Positions 44,995 to 54,627 of a stretch of 64,000 bases of DNA are shown one piece after another. Below the pieces are notes generated by a model. It ran no database searches and was not told the origin of the DNA. It saw only the letters and a list, made by a program, of their open reading frames with translations. The stretch covers positions 34,928 through 98,927 of the forward strand of contig NZ_CABPRV010000017.1 of the NCBI RefSeq assembly GCF_902459735.1, written 5' to 3'. Position numbers and translations under genes: made by a program. The DNA is from Pandoraea capi. GTDB lineage: Bacteria; Pseudomonadota; Gammaproteobacteria; Burkholderiales; Burkholderiaceae. Within the stretch, counting starts at the first letter, position 1. Each line of letters starts with the position of its first letter.

Positions 44995-45217
44995 GGAAGC
45001 TCGTCAGGCGAAAGGTGGATCAAGGCGAGAATGAACGACCCGACGATTATACAATTTCAATATTCCGTATACTTTTTCAGGTCGACGCGTTGGACGCGCT
45101 TTCAGTCCGGTTCCCCCTGACTTTCCGGCGCGCGACATAAAACATCAGACTCCCCCCAACCACAGTCACCCACATCGACGCTGGGCGTGCTGAAGACCGC
45201 CAGCGTCAGGAGGCAGC
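44995..45217. promoter_or_regulatory. Divergent promoter region, GntR gene / PLP desulfhydrase
   Basis: A 223-bp region with an AT-rich core (TTATACAATTTCAATATTCC at 45047-45066) directly followed by a GTATAC palindrome (45067-45072). This is the best promoter/operator candidate for both flanking genes and may allow autoregulation by the GntR protein. Confidence 0.45.
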
Positions 45218-46267
45218 ATGATCTCTTCGTTGCAATCGGCACTCGATAAATTCCCCACCGTTTCCCTGATGAGCCAGCCAACGCCCATTGCGCGTCTCAC
45301 GCGGCTCGAACAGGCGTGCGGCGCACAAGCACGCGGCATCCGCATTTTCGTCAAGCGCGACGATCTGGGCGACACCGGCGGTGGCGGCAACAAGCTGCGC
45401 AAGCTTTCGTTCCTGCTGGGTGAAGCGCTTGCCACGAACGTCGACACCATCATCGCCATGGGCGGGATGCAATCGAATCATGCGCGTCTGACGGCAGCGG
45501 CCTGCGCACGTCTGGGACTCTCCTGCGAACTGCTGCTCGCCGACCTGGTGCCGAAACACGAGACCGACTACCGCGAAAACGGCAACGTTCTGCTCGACCG
45601 GATTCTCGGCGCAACGCTGACGTTTGTGCCTGCCGGCAGCGACACGATGGGCATTGCAAACGCGCGCGCACAAACATTGTCGGCGAGCGGCCGCAAGGCG
45701 ATGGTCATCCCAACAGGCGGATCGTCGCCGCTGGGCACGCTGGGGTATGTCGGCTGCGCACAGGAAATTCTCGATTACGAAGCCGCGAACGGCATCGAGT
45801 TCGGTCACATCGTGGTACCGAACGGCAGCAGTGCCACGCATGCCGGTCTGACGGCCGGTCTTCAGATTGCCGGGCGACGCGGCAAGATCGTGCGCGCGTA
45901 CTCCGTGCTCCATGATCAGCCGACGACGCTCGCCAAAACCGTGCAACTGGTCGAAGACGCACTCGCGTTACTCGGCGCAAGCGACACCCCCTTCGACGCC
46001 ACGTCGGACGTCATCGTGGACGGCAACTATCGCGGCGACGGCTACGGCCTGCCGACCACCGCGATGATCGAAGCCGTGCAGCGACTCGCACGCACCGAAG
46101 GTCTGCTGCTCGACCCGGTGTATTCGGGCAAAGCCTTCTCCGGCTTGCTCAACGATATCGAGACCGGTCGCTTCGGCACCAATACCGACGTGTTGTTCGT
46201 GATGACCGGCGGCACGCCCGGTCTGTTCGCCTACCGAAGCGCCTTCGCCCCCGACACCGCGAATTGA
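45218..46267 (+). CDS. D-cysteine desulfhydrase / ACC deaminase family PLP enzyme
   Basis: A 349-residue fold-type II PLP enzyme. The lysine is K59 in the GGGNKLRKL motif; the GGMQSNHARLTAAACARLGL block binds cofactor carboxylate, and VIPTGGSSPLGTLGYV the phosphate. The family contains D-cysteine desulfhydrase, ACC deaminase and L-cysteate sulfo-lyase (CuyA). AGGAGG precedes the ATG. With a TauD-type dioxygenase and an amino-acid importer next door, a sulfur- or sulfonate-containing amino acid is an attractive but unproven substrate. Confidence 0.85.
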   Translation: MISSLQSALDKFPTVSLMSQPTPIARLTRLEQACGAQARGIRIFVKRDDLGDTGGGGNKLRKLSFLLGEALATNVDTIIAMGGMQSNHARLTAAACARLGLSCELLLADLVPKHETDYRENGNVLLDRILGATLTFVPAGSDTMGIANARAQTLSASGRKAMVIPTGGSSPLGTLGYVGCAQEILDYEAANGIEFGHIVVPNGSSATHAGLTAGLQIAGRRGKIVRAYSVLHDQPTTLAKTVQLVEDALALLGASDTPFDATSDVIVDGNYRGDGYGLPTTAMIEAVQRLARTEGLLLDPVYSGKAFSGLLNDIETGRFGTNTDVLFVMTGGTPGLFAYRSAFAPDTAN

Positions 46268-46522
46268 GCACCGAACGTATGGCAAAGGCCGCCTTTGACG
46301 GATGGCATCGGCGGCCGACTACCACGCTTCGCAACACAAAGGTGGTGTGCCGATTGTTCCGTCCATGCAACTTTGAATTTCCGGAGCGCGTATTTTGTGC
46401 GGCGCAGCGCGTCGATATGATGAGCGCCACCTGTGGCAGCACGAACGCCGACAGGCACGAGTCAGTACGGATTGCCGACATCTTCGTCGGGTGACATTTG
46501 CTTTTGGATGAGAACAATCGCC

Positions 46523-46909
46523 ATGCAGCGTTTCAATATTCAGTGGGTTGCGCGGGTGTTGATGTCGGCCCTGTTCCTGATCGCAGGAATTCGCAAGATT
46601 CTGGCCTTCAAGGCTACCGTCGGTTATTTCGCGGCCATCGGCCTGCCGTTCAGTGAAGTCGTCGCCGTGCTGGTCATCCTGATCGAAGCCGGCGGCGCCA
46701 TCGCGCTGATTCTGGGCTGGCGCCTCAAGCCGCTCGCGCTCGGCCTTGCGATCTACACCGTGGCGACGGCCTTCATCGGCCACCGCTTCTGGGCCGCCGA
46801 CCCGGCGCAGTTCAGCGGCCAGTTGAACAACTTCTTCAAGAACATCGCCATCGCCGGCGGCTTCCTGCTGCTCCTCGCTCAATCGGATTCGTCCAATTCG
46901 AAAGCGTAA
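46523..46909 (+). CDS. DoxX-family membrane protein
   Basis: A 128-residue DoxX/DoxD-like membrane protein with about four transmembrane helices. RVLMSALFLIAGIRKILAF and GWRLKPLALGLAIYTVATAFIGH are typical. The ATG at 46523 (MQRFN) is preferred; 46508 is an alternative. Members are linked to redox and thiosulfate metabolism, but the role of this group is unresolved. It is a single-gene unit ending before the terminator at 47009. Confidence 0.85.
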   Translation: MQRFNIQWVARVLMSALFLIAGIRKILAFKATVGYFAAIGLPFSEVVAVLVILIEAGGAIALILGWRLKPLALGLAIYTVATAFIGHRFWAADPAQFSGQLNNFFKNIAIAGGFLLLLAQSDSSNSKA

Positions 46910-47008
46910 GTGGCTTTGCGTCGCTGCGACGACTTGACAACGTAACGACGTAACGATCTAACGCCCCGGCGCGACGGCCTCCAACGCCGCGCTCCCAACC
47001 CCGACAGG

Positions 47009-47034
47009 CCCCGGCCTTCGGGGTTTTTCTTTTA
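47009..47034 (+). terminator. Terminator between doxX-like gene and two-component system
   Basis: Hairpin with arms CCCCG (47009-47013) and CGGGG (47019-47023), loop GCCTT, and a TTTTTCTTTT tract. It ends the transcript of the DoxX-like gene. Confidence 0.7.
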
Positions 47035-47152
47035 AGGGAGTGCTTAACAAAGTTAGGACGACGCTGCCATAGAGAATTGTCGAGTTTTGTCGACTTGCCA
47101 TACCGGCGTGCACGAAGCCGTTACACTCCCGACATCTCGTGAAAACTCCCAA

Positions 47153-47857
47153 ATGTCTGCCCGAATTCTCCTCGTCGAAGACGACGCCCGTCTTTCCGCA
47201 CTGATTAGCGGTTATCTCCAGAAGCACGGCTATCAGGTCGAGTGCGTGCTCGACGGCGCGCGGGCCGTGCAAACGATTCTGCGGCGGCGTCCCGATCTGG
47301 TGATTCTCGACGTCAACCTGCCGGGCAAGGACGGCTTCGAGATCTGCCGCGAAGCCCGCGCGCAGTATCGCGGCATCGTCATCATGGTGACGGCGCGCGA
47401 CGAGGAATTCGACGAGGTGCTCGGCCTTGAACTCGGTGCCGACGACTACGTCCACAAGCCGGTCGAACCGCGTGTGCTGCTCGCCCGCATCAAGGCGCAA
47501 TTGCGACGCAACGAGCATCTCGCGCCGAACATTAATCAGCCCGAAAGCCTGCTGCTCGGCAAGTGTCGTATCGATCGCGGTACCCGCTCGGTCACGTTGC
47601 CGAACGGCAAGCAGCCCGAATTGACGTCGGCCGAATTCGATCTGCTCTGGGCGCTAGCGTGTTCCGCAGGCGAAGTCGTGACGCGCGACGCGCTGGTGCG
47701 GCAACTGCGTGGCGTCGAGTTCGACGGGATCGACCGGTCCGTCGACGGCGGCATCTACAAGTTGCGTCGCAAGCTCAACGATGATCCGGCGGCGCCGCAA
47801 TGCATTCTGACGGTGCGCGGCAAAGGCTACCAACTCAACAAGTCGTGCTGGGACTGA
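47153..47857 (+). CDS. OmpR-family response regulator (RstA-like)
   Basis: A 234-residue response regulator. The receiver domain starts ILLVEDDARLSALISGYL, with the phospho-acceptor Asp in LVILDVNLPGKDGFEIC and the lysine in DYVHKPVEP. The C-terminal winged helix (about residues 130-232) ends RGKGYQLNK. The sequence is close to RstA. It is followed 79 bp later by its sensor kinase. The start at 47153 matches the family; the ribosome site is weak. Confidence 0.92.
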   Translation: MSARILLVEDDARLSALISGYLQKHGYQVECVLDGARAVQTILRRRPDLVILDVNLPGKDGFEICREARAQYRGIVIMVTARDEEFDEVLGLELGADDYVHKPVEPRVLLARIKAQLRRNEHLAPNINQPESLLLGKCRIDRGTRSVTLPNGKQPELTSAEFDLLWALACSAGEVVTRDALVRQLRGVEFDGIDRSVDGGIYKLRRKLNDDPAAPQCILTVRGKGYQLNKSCWD

Positions 47858-47936
47858 CCCGGCGCAATTTCGCTGACGACTTACCTCACGACCTCAATCT
47901 CGCCCTAATTCACGACCGGCCTCGCCGGCACTGACG

Positions 47937-49097
47937 ATGCAGACCGACAAACTCCAGCCCTATCGCTACTGCCGGCTGCGGTGGCTGCGATTCCGACGAT
48001 CGTGGACGGACACGCGCGCCGACCGGCGGCCAAGCTGGTCGCGCCTGTATGTGCGCACGTACACGAAGCTGCTTCAGCTCTGTCTGATGGTGCTCGCCGT
48101 GCCCGCGCTGATGCTGTGGATCGTCTTGCCCCAGAGCGCGTGGGAGGGTGTACTGAGCGCGTCGCACTTCGTGGTGCCTTGCGTGCTGAGCACGCTGCTG
48201 CTGCCCGCGTTCGTGGCGTATCGCTGGATGCGCCCCGTCTGGCTCGATCTCGTGATGGTGCGCGAGCGCGCCATCGACTTCAGCGGCGGACGTTTTCACA
48301 CCCGCGCCAAGGAGTCGTACAGCGTGATCATCGGCCCTCTGGCGCGTACGCTCAACGCGCTGGCCGAGCGCATGGAGAAACTGATCGCCACGCAACGCGA
48401 TCTGACAAACGGCATCTCCCACGAGTTGCGCACGCCACTCGCGCGGCTGCGCTTCGCACTGGAAATTCTGCGTGATCCGACGTCCGAGCCGCAGGCGTGT
48501 CAGCAAGCGTTAGTCGGCATCGATCAGGACGTGACCGAACTCGACGAACTGATCGACATGAGCCTCACCTTCGCACGGCTCGAATACAGCTCGCTCCAGT
48601 CGAATCTCGAAGCGACGTCCGTGGCTCACTGGTTCACCAATCAGGTTCGCGACGCGACACTGCTCTATGCCGAACGGGAGATTACGCCGACATGTCAGCT
48701 CGATGCGTCGTGTCAGGTCGTCATGGACAAGCGGCTGATGTCGTATGCGATGCGCAATCTGCTGCGCAATGCCAGTCGTTACGCGAGATCGCGCATCGAG
48801 GTCGGCATGGCCTTGCGGCACGGCAACATCGAGATCTACGTCGAAGACGACGGCCCCGGCATCGCGCCGGCGGATCGCGCGAAGATCTTTGACGCCTTCG
48901 TGCGCCTCGACCGCCGCACCGGCGGGTACGGCCTCGGGCTGGCGATCACCGAGCAGGTCATGCGGGCGCACCACGGCAACGTTGCCGCGACCGATCCGGT
49001 GCGCCTCGGCGGCGCGCGCTTCGAAATCCGCTGGCCTGCCGTGACCGCGTCGACCTCTGCGACTTCGCTTCCGGCCTCGCATCCTGACGCGCCCTAA
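47937..49097 (+). CDS. Sensor histidine kinase (RstB-like)
   Basis: A 386-residue membrane kinase. Two transmembrane helices (about residues 42-65 and 78-100) are separated by a very short periplasmic loop, then a HAMP-like linker, an H-box GISHELRTPLARLRFALE, the N-box MRNLLRNASRYA and G-boxes DDGPGIAP and GYGLGLAI. The tiny sensor loop suggests detection within the membrane or by a partner, unlike E. coli RstB with its larger periplasmic domain. It pairs with the upstream response regulator. Confidence 0.9.
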   Translation: MQTDKLQPYRYCRLRWLRFRRSWTDTRADRRPSWSRLYVRTYTKLLQLCLMVLAVPALMLWIVLPQSAWEGVLSASHFVVPCVLSTLLLPAFVAYRWMRPVWLDLVMVRERAIDFSGGRFHTRAKESYSVIIGPLARTLNALAERMEKLIATQRDLTNGISHELRTPLARLRFALEILRDPTSEPQACQQALVGIDQDVTELDELIDMSLTFARLEYSSLQSNLEATSVAHWFTNQVRDATLLYAEREITPTCQLDASCQVVMDKRLMSYAMRNLLRNASRYARSRIEVGMALRHGNIEIYVEDDGPGIAPADRAKIFDAFVRLDRRTGGYGLGLAITEQVMRAHHGNVAATDPVRLGGARFEIRWPAVTASTSATSLPASHPDAP

Positions 49098-49176
49098 CGC
49101 CCCCTAATGCCCCCAAACGCTCCCTGACGCGGCCTGACCGGCTGTCGGTCGCCGCGCCGCATGTCGGCGTCGCCCG

Positions 49177-51642
49177 TCAATACGTGCGGCCCAACTGGAA
49201 GTAGAGGTTATTGCGTCCGCCGGGCGCCATCGCGAAACCAACGTAGATCGGACCGAACGAAGTCGTCAGCGCCGTGAACAGCGTGACGCTGCGCTTGAGC
49301 GTACCGCTGCCAAAGGCGTCATCAGCCGACCAGACGTTACCGGCCTCCAGACTCACGCCGACGAACAACCGGCGAATCGGCGATGCGGTGAACGACGCAA
49401 TGCGATTCATGTACGTGATGTTGCCGTACGCCATCGAGTTGCCCGCCAACTGGTCGGCCGCATACGCCGACAGATGCTGGAAGCCGCCCAGCGTAAAGCC
49501 GAACGGATTCGTCACGTTCACGCCGCCGAAGTTGTTGCCTGCCTCAAGCGTGGCGCTCACGCTGTGCCGTCCGTAGCTCATCGCCACCATGCCCTTGCCG
49601 TACACCTCCGTGTAACTGTTGCTGCCCGCAAACAGCGAACGCTCGGCGCGCAACTCGGTGAAGTAACCACGTCGCGCGAATTGCGGATCGTCGAGCTGAT
49701 CGATGACCAGCCGGGCGCGCGCGCTCAGTTGTCGTCCGGAGATGTCGGGGAACAGCAGTTGCCGGTACGCACCCGGATCGTCGTCGTCATCGTCGCCGAT
49801 AGGCAGGTTGTATTGCGGCACAGCCGTGCCATGCGCATAGGCGACACCGATACGGAAGTCGCCCAGCGTCGAGACCGGGAAACCGATGTCGACCCCGGCC
49901 CGCTCGGTCGTGAGCCGGTAGCGGGTGAGTTTGACCTCGACCGAGTCGTCGTACAGATTCGCGTGACGGCGCTGCACGTCGACATATGGCGCAATGTACG
50001 CGCCCCACGGATTCGCGAACGGCTGGCGCAACTCCGCGTGCAGTTCCGCGACGTCGCTGCCGAGCGTGGTGTCCACGCGCGCTTCGAGGCCGCTGCTCGT
50101 CAGCCACGGGCGACGATAGCCGAGATGCAGACGGAAGCTGCCCTCCTCCTTCGATGTCGCCGACAGCCCCAACCCGAACAGCAGGAAGTTCGGGCCCCAG
50201 CGCTTTTCCTGCGCTGTGATGACGAGTTTGTTCTGTCCGTTCTCGTCGACGAACTGCTGCGTGACGCTCTCGAAATCGTCTTCGTTGACGAGCGCGAGGA
50301 GGTCCTTGTTGACGACGGCCGGGTCGTATACGTCACCCTCCTTCACATGCAGCGCGGCGCGAATCTTCTCAGCCGGCACCACCCCGCGCGAATGGACTTC
50401 GACTTTCGCGATGCGCACCGCCGGGCTCTGCATCGTCGAATGCGCGCTGCGCCAGACGGCATATTGCGCCGGGCTCAATTCAAGTTGACGCAGCTTCGGC
50501 AGCGCCGCCCGCGCGGCCGCCTCACCCGCAGCGATCGCTTGCGATGCGTTTTCGAAATCGGTGAAGGTCAGACGCCCCAGATCCGGCTGAATCAGCACAT
50601 CGCTCGCGTGCAGTTGTTCGCGCTGGCGAGCGACGTTCTGGCGAATCAAAATGCCGACCATCTGCTGGAAGACATCCGCCGGGGACGACAGCGCATCCAG
50701 CGGACGCAGCGGCGAACCGATATCCACGGCGATCACGATGTCCGCCCCCATCGCGCGCGCCGTTTCCACCGGCAGATTGCTGACGATGCCACCGTCGACG
50801 AGCGTGCGACCGCCGACATCGACCGGCGAGAAAAGACCGGGTAACGCCATGCTTGCGCGGATGGCTTGCGGCAACGAACCGTGATCGAGCACCACCATCT
50901 GTCCCGTCTGCAAGTCGGCTGCTATCGCGCGAAACGGCACGGGCAGCCTGTCGAACGACACCGAGCCACCGATGGCCGGCGTCCACTCCTGCAACAGCGC
51001 CTGAAGCTTGTTGCCGTGCACCAGACCTGACGGAAGCTGGAATCCGTTACGTCCGAAACCGAGGGAAAAGCTGTCGACGTAGTAGCGTTCGTCTTCGCGT
51101 TGCGATTGGGGTAAATCGCTGCGATCGGTGACGTCGAATGCGATGTCCGCGAGATTCACGTGCTCCAGCCGGGCACGCATCTCCTCGGCACTGAGCCCGC
51201 TGGCGTAAAGCCCGCCGACGACTGCGCCCATGCTGGTCGCCGCAACGCAATCCACCGGGATGTGATTCTCTTCGAGCACCTTGAGCACGCCGAGATGCGC
51301 GTAGCCGCGCGCACCGCCGCCGGACAGCACCAGGCCGACGGAGGGACGGCCGGGAGCGCCGCCTTGCACGCGGCACACGGTGCCGCCAGCAGGCGCTGAC
51401 ACGGAGGCAGAGCCCGAACCCGCTGACGTAGCTTGCGATGCAGGCGCAGCCCAAGCCGAGACGGGGACAGCGGAGGTGGCGAGCGCCGGGGCGACGTTGG
51501 CACCTTGCCCCGCCGATGCGCCCGGCGCAGCTTTTGCTATCGGAGCGCAAAGCCCCCCAAGGACAGCGCCGGTCAGCAGGCACAGACCCAGCCAGCGAAA
51601 ACCGTCCCGGTAGCGCTTTTGGAGATTCGGGAAACGGCTCAT
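49177..51642 (-). CDS. Patatin-like phospholipase with POTRA and outer-membrane barrel (PlpD-type)
   Basis: An 821-residue protein with the layout of type Vd secreted phospholipases. A signal peptide and an Ala/Ser-rich linker precede the patatin domain (about 100-300): the oxyanion motif GGGARG at 108-113, the nucleophile S137 (ATSMG) and D283 (LVDGGIVSN). A POTRA-like segment (about 410-490) and a 16-strand Omp85-type barrel follow, ending in a final aromatic (YFQLGRTY). The nucleophile elbow reads A-x-S-x-G rather than G-x-S-x-G. It probably hydrolyses phospholipids at or outside the outer membrane. Confidence 0.9.
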   Translation of the reverse strand: MSRFPNLQKRYRDGFRWLGLCLLTGAVLGGLCAPIAKAAPGASAGQGANVAPALATSAVPVSAWAAPASQATSAGSGSASVSAPAGGTVCRVQGGAPGRPSVGLVLSGGGARGYAHLGVLKVLEENHIPVDCVAATSMGAVVGGLYASGLSAEEMRARLEHVNLADIAFDVTDRSDLPQSQREDERYYVDSFSLGFGRNGFQLPSGLVHGNKLQALLQEWTPAIGGSVSFDRLPVPFRAIAADLQTGQMVVLDHGSLPQAIRASMALPGLFSPVDVGGRTLVDGGIVSNLPVETARAMGADIVIAVDIGSPLRPLDALSSPADVFQQMVGILIRQNVARQREQLHASDVLIQPDLGRLTFTDFENASQAIAAGEAAARAALPKLRQLELSPAQYAVWRSAHSTMQSPAVRIAKVEVHSRGVVPAEKIRAALHVKEGDVYDPAVVNKDLLALVNEDDFESVTQQFVDENGQNKLVITAQEKRWGPNFLLFGLGLSATSKEEGSFRLHLGYRRPWLTSSGLEARVDTTLGSDVAELHAELRQPFANPWGAYIAPYVDVQRRHANLYDDSVEVKLTRYRLTTERAGVDIGFPVSTLGDFRIGVAYAHGTAVPQYNLPIGDDDDDDPGAYRQLLFPDISGRQLSARARLVIDQLDDPQFARRGYFTELRAERSLFAGSNSYTEVYGKGMVAMSYGRHSVSATLEAGNNFGGVNVTNPFGFTLGGFQHLSAYAADQLAGNSMAYGNITYMNRIASFTASPIRRLFVGVSLEAGNVWSADDAFGSGTLKRSVTLFTALTTSFGPIYVGFAMAPGGRNNLYFQLGRTY

Positions 51643-51848
51643 GGCTTACGGGGCGGCTGGGAAAAGACGCAAGAATACCCGTTTTCCGTTTCACCCAACG
51701 GACCGGACGGGCGGCACGTAGCGCCGCACAGTATCCGCGAATTACGTTTGGGAAATATCCTTGCCGCGAAGCGTGCGTTTCGCGCGTCGCTGATCCGTCG
51801 CGAACCTGCCGACGGTAGCCGGCGCGGGCATGGTGAAACGGTGATCGC

Positions 51849-52550
51849 CTAGCCCATCAGGCATTTGAACAGGAGGCGCAAGGCCCCCACGTCTGGTGCG
51901 ACGGCCACGCGCGGCAGCAGGAAGGGATCGTCGTGAGGCGCGACACGGCCACGTCGCGTGGTGGTGGCGTGCAGATACCCCGCGCGCTCAACGATGTCGC
52001 GCACGTCACGGGTGACATTCCCATAGGGGTAGCAAAACGCTTCGATGTTGGTCCCGCACGTCGTCTCGAGCCGGTGTTTGGCGCCGATGATTTCGTCGAC
52101 GGCATCCGCCTGCGGGATATCCGGCAGCGACACGTGGTTGAGCGTGTGTGCACCGGCCTCGTGCCCATGACGCATCCACGTCAGCAGTTGGTCCCGGCAC
52201 ATCAGCGGCTCGGGTGCCGGACCGGCGTGCGCGTCCCAGTCGTTCCACCCGCCCAGGCGCGCCGCCACGAAATAGCAGGTTGCGGAGAAGCCCAACGAAT
52301 CCAGTACTGGCATAGCGTTATCGAAGACGCTGACGAAGCCATCGTCAAACGTGATGGCGAACACGCGCGCACGCCCCTGCGCACGCCGATGAGCCTGAAA
52401 CTCCCGCATGCTCAGACCGTGATAGCCGAGGCGCCTGAGCCATGACATCTGCGCCGCGAAGGTATGGGGATCGACACACAGGCCGCGCAGCGGATCGTCG
52501 CGCGACGGGACCACGCGAATCTGGTGGTACATCAGGATCGGAAGCGCCAT
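51849..52550 (-). CDS. Polysaccharide deacetylase (NodB domain)
   Basis: A 233-residue carbohydrate esterase family 4 protein. The catalytic/metal motifs are TFDDG (FAITFDDGFVSVF) and HTLNH (AGAHTLNHVSLP). A later SFCYPYG-like segment is seen as EAFCYPYGNVT. No signal peptide is evident, so it probably acts on a cytoplasmic or lipid-linked glycan. It is 10 bp downstream of a glycosyltransferase on the same strand, suggesting an exopolysaccharide or glycolipid pair. Confidence 0.9.
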   Translation of the reverse strand: MALPILMYHQIRVVPSRDDPLRGLCVDPHTFAAQMSWLRRLGYHGLSMREFQAHRRAQGRARVFAITFDDGFVSVFDNAMPVLDSLGFSATCYFVAARLGGWNDWDAHAGPAPEPLMCRDQLLTWMRHGHEAGAHTLNHVSLPDIPQADAVDEIIGAKHRLETTCGTNIEAFCYPYGNVTRDVRDIVERAGYLHATTTRRGRVAPHDDPFLLPRVAVAPDVGALRLLFKCLMG

Positions 52551-52560
52551 GCGAACGGTC

Positions 52561-53775
52561 TCAGGCGGCTTGCTTTGCGGTGCGCCGTTTGCGTCGCTGC
52601 GGGCTTGCGATGCTGCTGCGATGCGCTTCCATAGATGCCGTCAGTGCCATCGGTGCCATCGGCGCCATGCGCGACGACACCGCATCGACATACACCGCGT
52701 GCGTGGCTGCGACGAAATCGTCGAAGTCGAATTCCGTCGCCCCTTTTTGTCGCGCCATGTGTCCCATATGTCGCGTGCGTTCGGGTTTGTCCGCGATATG
52801 CATGAGGACGTTGGCAATCGCGTGCGGATCGCGCGGGGGCACGATCCAGCCGTCCACCCACGGCGTGACGTTTTCCGGCAGGCCGCCGACGTTGGTCACG
52901 AGGCTGGCGCAACCGGCCGCCATGGCTTCGCGGCATGCGTAGGAGAGGCTTTCGTGGTACGAGAGGACGAACGCCACATCGGTGGCGGCGAGCAGGTGAT
53001 GCACGTGGTTGATGGAACCCGTGAAGAGGATCTGCGCATCGAGTCCGCATTGCTCGACCATCGCGCGTTGTTCGAGGCTCGGATCGGTACCGGCGAGCCA
53101 GACACGAAAGCGCCGACGGGTCGCTTCGGGCAGCAAGGTCAGTGCGGTCACGAGATCGGCCCACCCTTTCGCTGCGCCGGTACCGGCTGCGCTGCCGAGC
53201 ACGATGCTGTCGTCCTTCGCACCGAGCAGCGCGGCACGGCGGCGCAGGCGCTCGTCTTCGGAGAGCGGTTCCGTACGCGGCGCACGCACACCGTGTTTGA
53301 CGACGACGATGTTCGGATAGGCCGAGTCGCGTTCGAGCATCGACTGGACATAGTCGCTCACCGCAATCGTGCGCGACGTACCGAACCGGGCGCGCAACCG
53401 GTTGCCAAGCGAGTTGGCAGGATACGTGTTGTGCTTGGTGAAGACGATTTCGGGCCGGGTCGCCAGCCCCGCGACGGCGAGCATGACCTGACGATGATCG
53501 GGAGAGCCGTTGACATGCACGACGTCGAACTGGTTGTCGCGAATCAGACGGCGCAGGCGCAACGTCTCACGCCAGAAGCTGTGCCAGCGCGGCTTGAAAT
53601 CGATGCTGACGGCGGTGATGCCGGGGAGTCGTGCGACCTGCTCACCGAGCCAGCTACCGGGGGGCGTAGCGACGGTGATCCGATGATCGCGCCGCATCGC
53701 CAGCGCGAGTTCCCGTACGTAAGTGTCTTGCCCGCCGCCGCAGCCGACGTGAAAGTTGGTGTAAAGAATTTTCAT
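52561..53775 (-). CDS. Glycosyltransferase family 4
   Basis: A 404-residue GT-B fold glycosyltransferase. The N-terminal MKILYTNFHVGCGGGQDTYV and the C-terminal donor-binding region (DVAFVLSYHESLSYACREAMAAGC, with the EX7E glutamates) are typical of GT4. The ATG at 53775 gives the normal family start. A serine/arginine-rich C-terminal tail is unusual. It is coupled with the deacetylase gene downstream; the product is not known. Confidence 0.9.
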   Translation of the reverse strand: MKILYTNFHVGCGGGQDTYVRELALAMRRDHRITVATPPGSWLGEQVARLPGITAVSIDFKPRWHSFWRETLRLRRLIRDNQFDVVHVNGSPDHRQVMLAVAGLATRPEIVFTKHNTYPANSLGNRLRARFGTSRTIAVSDYVQSMLERDSAYPNIVVVKHGVRAPRTEPLSEDERLRRRAALLGAKDDSIVLGSAAGTGAAKGWADLVTALTLLPEATRRRFRVWLAGTDPSLEQRAMVEQCGLDAQILFTGSINHVHHLLAATDVAFVLSYHESLSYACREAMAAGCASLVTNVGGLPENVTPWVDGWIVPPRDPHAIANVLMHIADKPERTRHMGHMARQKGATEFDFDDFVAATHAVYVDAVSSRMAPMAPMALTASMEAHRSSIASPQRRKRRTAKQAA

Positions 53776-53999
53776 CCGTGTCGATCCGGGTAGGGCCCGA
53801 AGGTGTCTGCACGAATGGTAGGGAGACCCGGCCCGATAGGGTGTCGAGTCTCGATGAGATTTGTTGCGTTTTGTCGCCGGACGACGGCGAATGTGTCGGC
53901 AGAGAAGGTACGGGGACATCGTCAACTCACGTCCCCGTACTTTCGGGACAGGCGATCGCCAGAAACGCGGAACGCCACCTCGGCGCGCGACATGAGGCC
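53776..53999. other. Intergenic region between glycosyltransferase and fasciclin genes
   Basis: 224 bp that must contain the promoter of the glycosyltransferase-deacetylase pair on the minus strand. No defined element was identified. Confidence 0.25.
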
Positions 54000-54581
54000 T
54001 TACGGCAACAAGACCTTGTCCACGACATGAATCACGCCGTTCGACTGCATGACGTTGCTGATCGAAATGTGGGCCACGCCGCCTTTGTCGTCCGTCACGC
54101 TAAGGTGCCCGCCGTCCTTCTTCACGGTAAGCGAATCGCCTTCCACCGTCTTCAGCGACGCCATGCCATGACCGTCGTCGACGGCTTTCATCAGATCCTG
54201 AGCGGAAAGCCTTCCCGGCACGACGTGATAGGTAAGGACTTTGACCAGCGCAGGTTTGTTCTCCGGCTTCAACAAGGAATCGACGGTCCCTGCCGGTAGC
54301 GCGGCGAACGCTTCATTCGTCGGCGCGAAGACGGTGAAAGGCCCGGGGCCGGACAGCGTATCGACCAATCCGCCGGCTTTCACGGCGGCGACAAGTGTCG
54401 TGTGGTCTTTGGAATTCACCGCGTTCTCGACGATATTCTTCGAGGGGTACATGGGCGCTCCACCGACCATGACCGTCTTCTCGTTGTCCATCGGCGCGGC
54501 ATTCGCATGGATCGCCCCGCCGAGCGCACAGCACGTTGCCACAAGCACCGGCAGAAATCCGGTGGCATAACGAGTCTCCAT
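54000..54581 (-). CDS. Secreted fasciclin-domain protein
   Basis: A 193-residue protein with an N-terminal signal peptide (FLPVLVATCCALGGAIHANA) and one fasciclin (FAS1) domain. Conserved blocks are TLVAAVKAGGLVDTLSGPGP (H1 region, then FTVFAPTNEAFAALP), KVLTYHVVPGRLSA and SNGVIHVVDKVLLP. FAS1 proteins act in adhesion or at the cell surface. AGGTGATGAA precedes the ATG at 54581. A longer frame upstream is not supported. Confidence 0.92.
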   Translation of the reverse strand: METRYATGFLPVLVATCCALGGAIHANAAPMDNEKTVMVGGAPMYPSKNIVENAVNSKDHTTLVAAVKAGGLVDTLSGPGPFTVFAPTNEAFAALPAGTVDSLLKPENKPALVKVLTYHVVPGRLSAQDLMKAVDDGHGMASLKTVEGDSLTVKKDGGHLSVTDDKGGVAHISISNVMQSNGVIHVVDKVLLP

Positions 54582-54627
54582 TTCATCACCTGTTTGATGG
54601 CGCTTCGCAAAGCGGAAGCCTTCTCTA

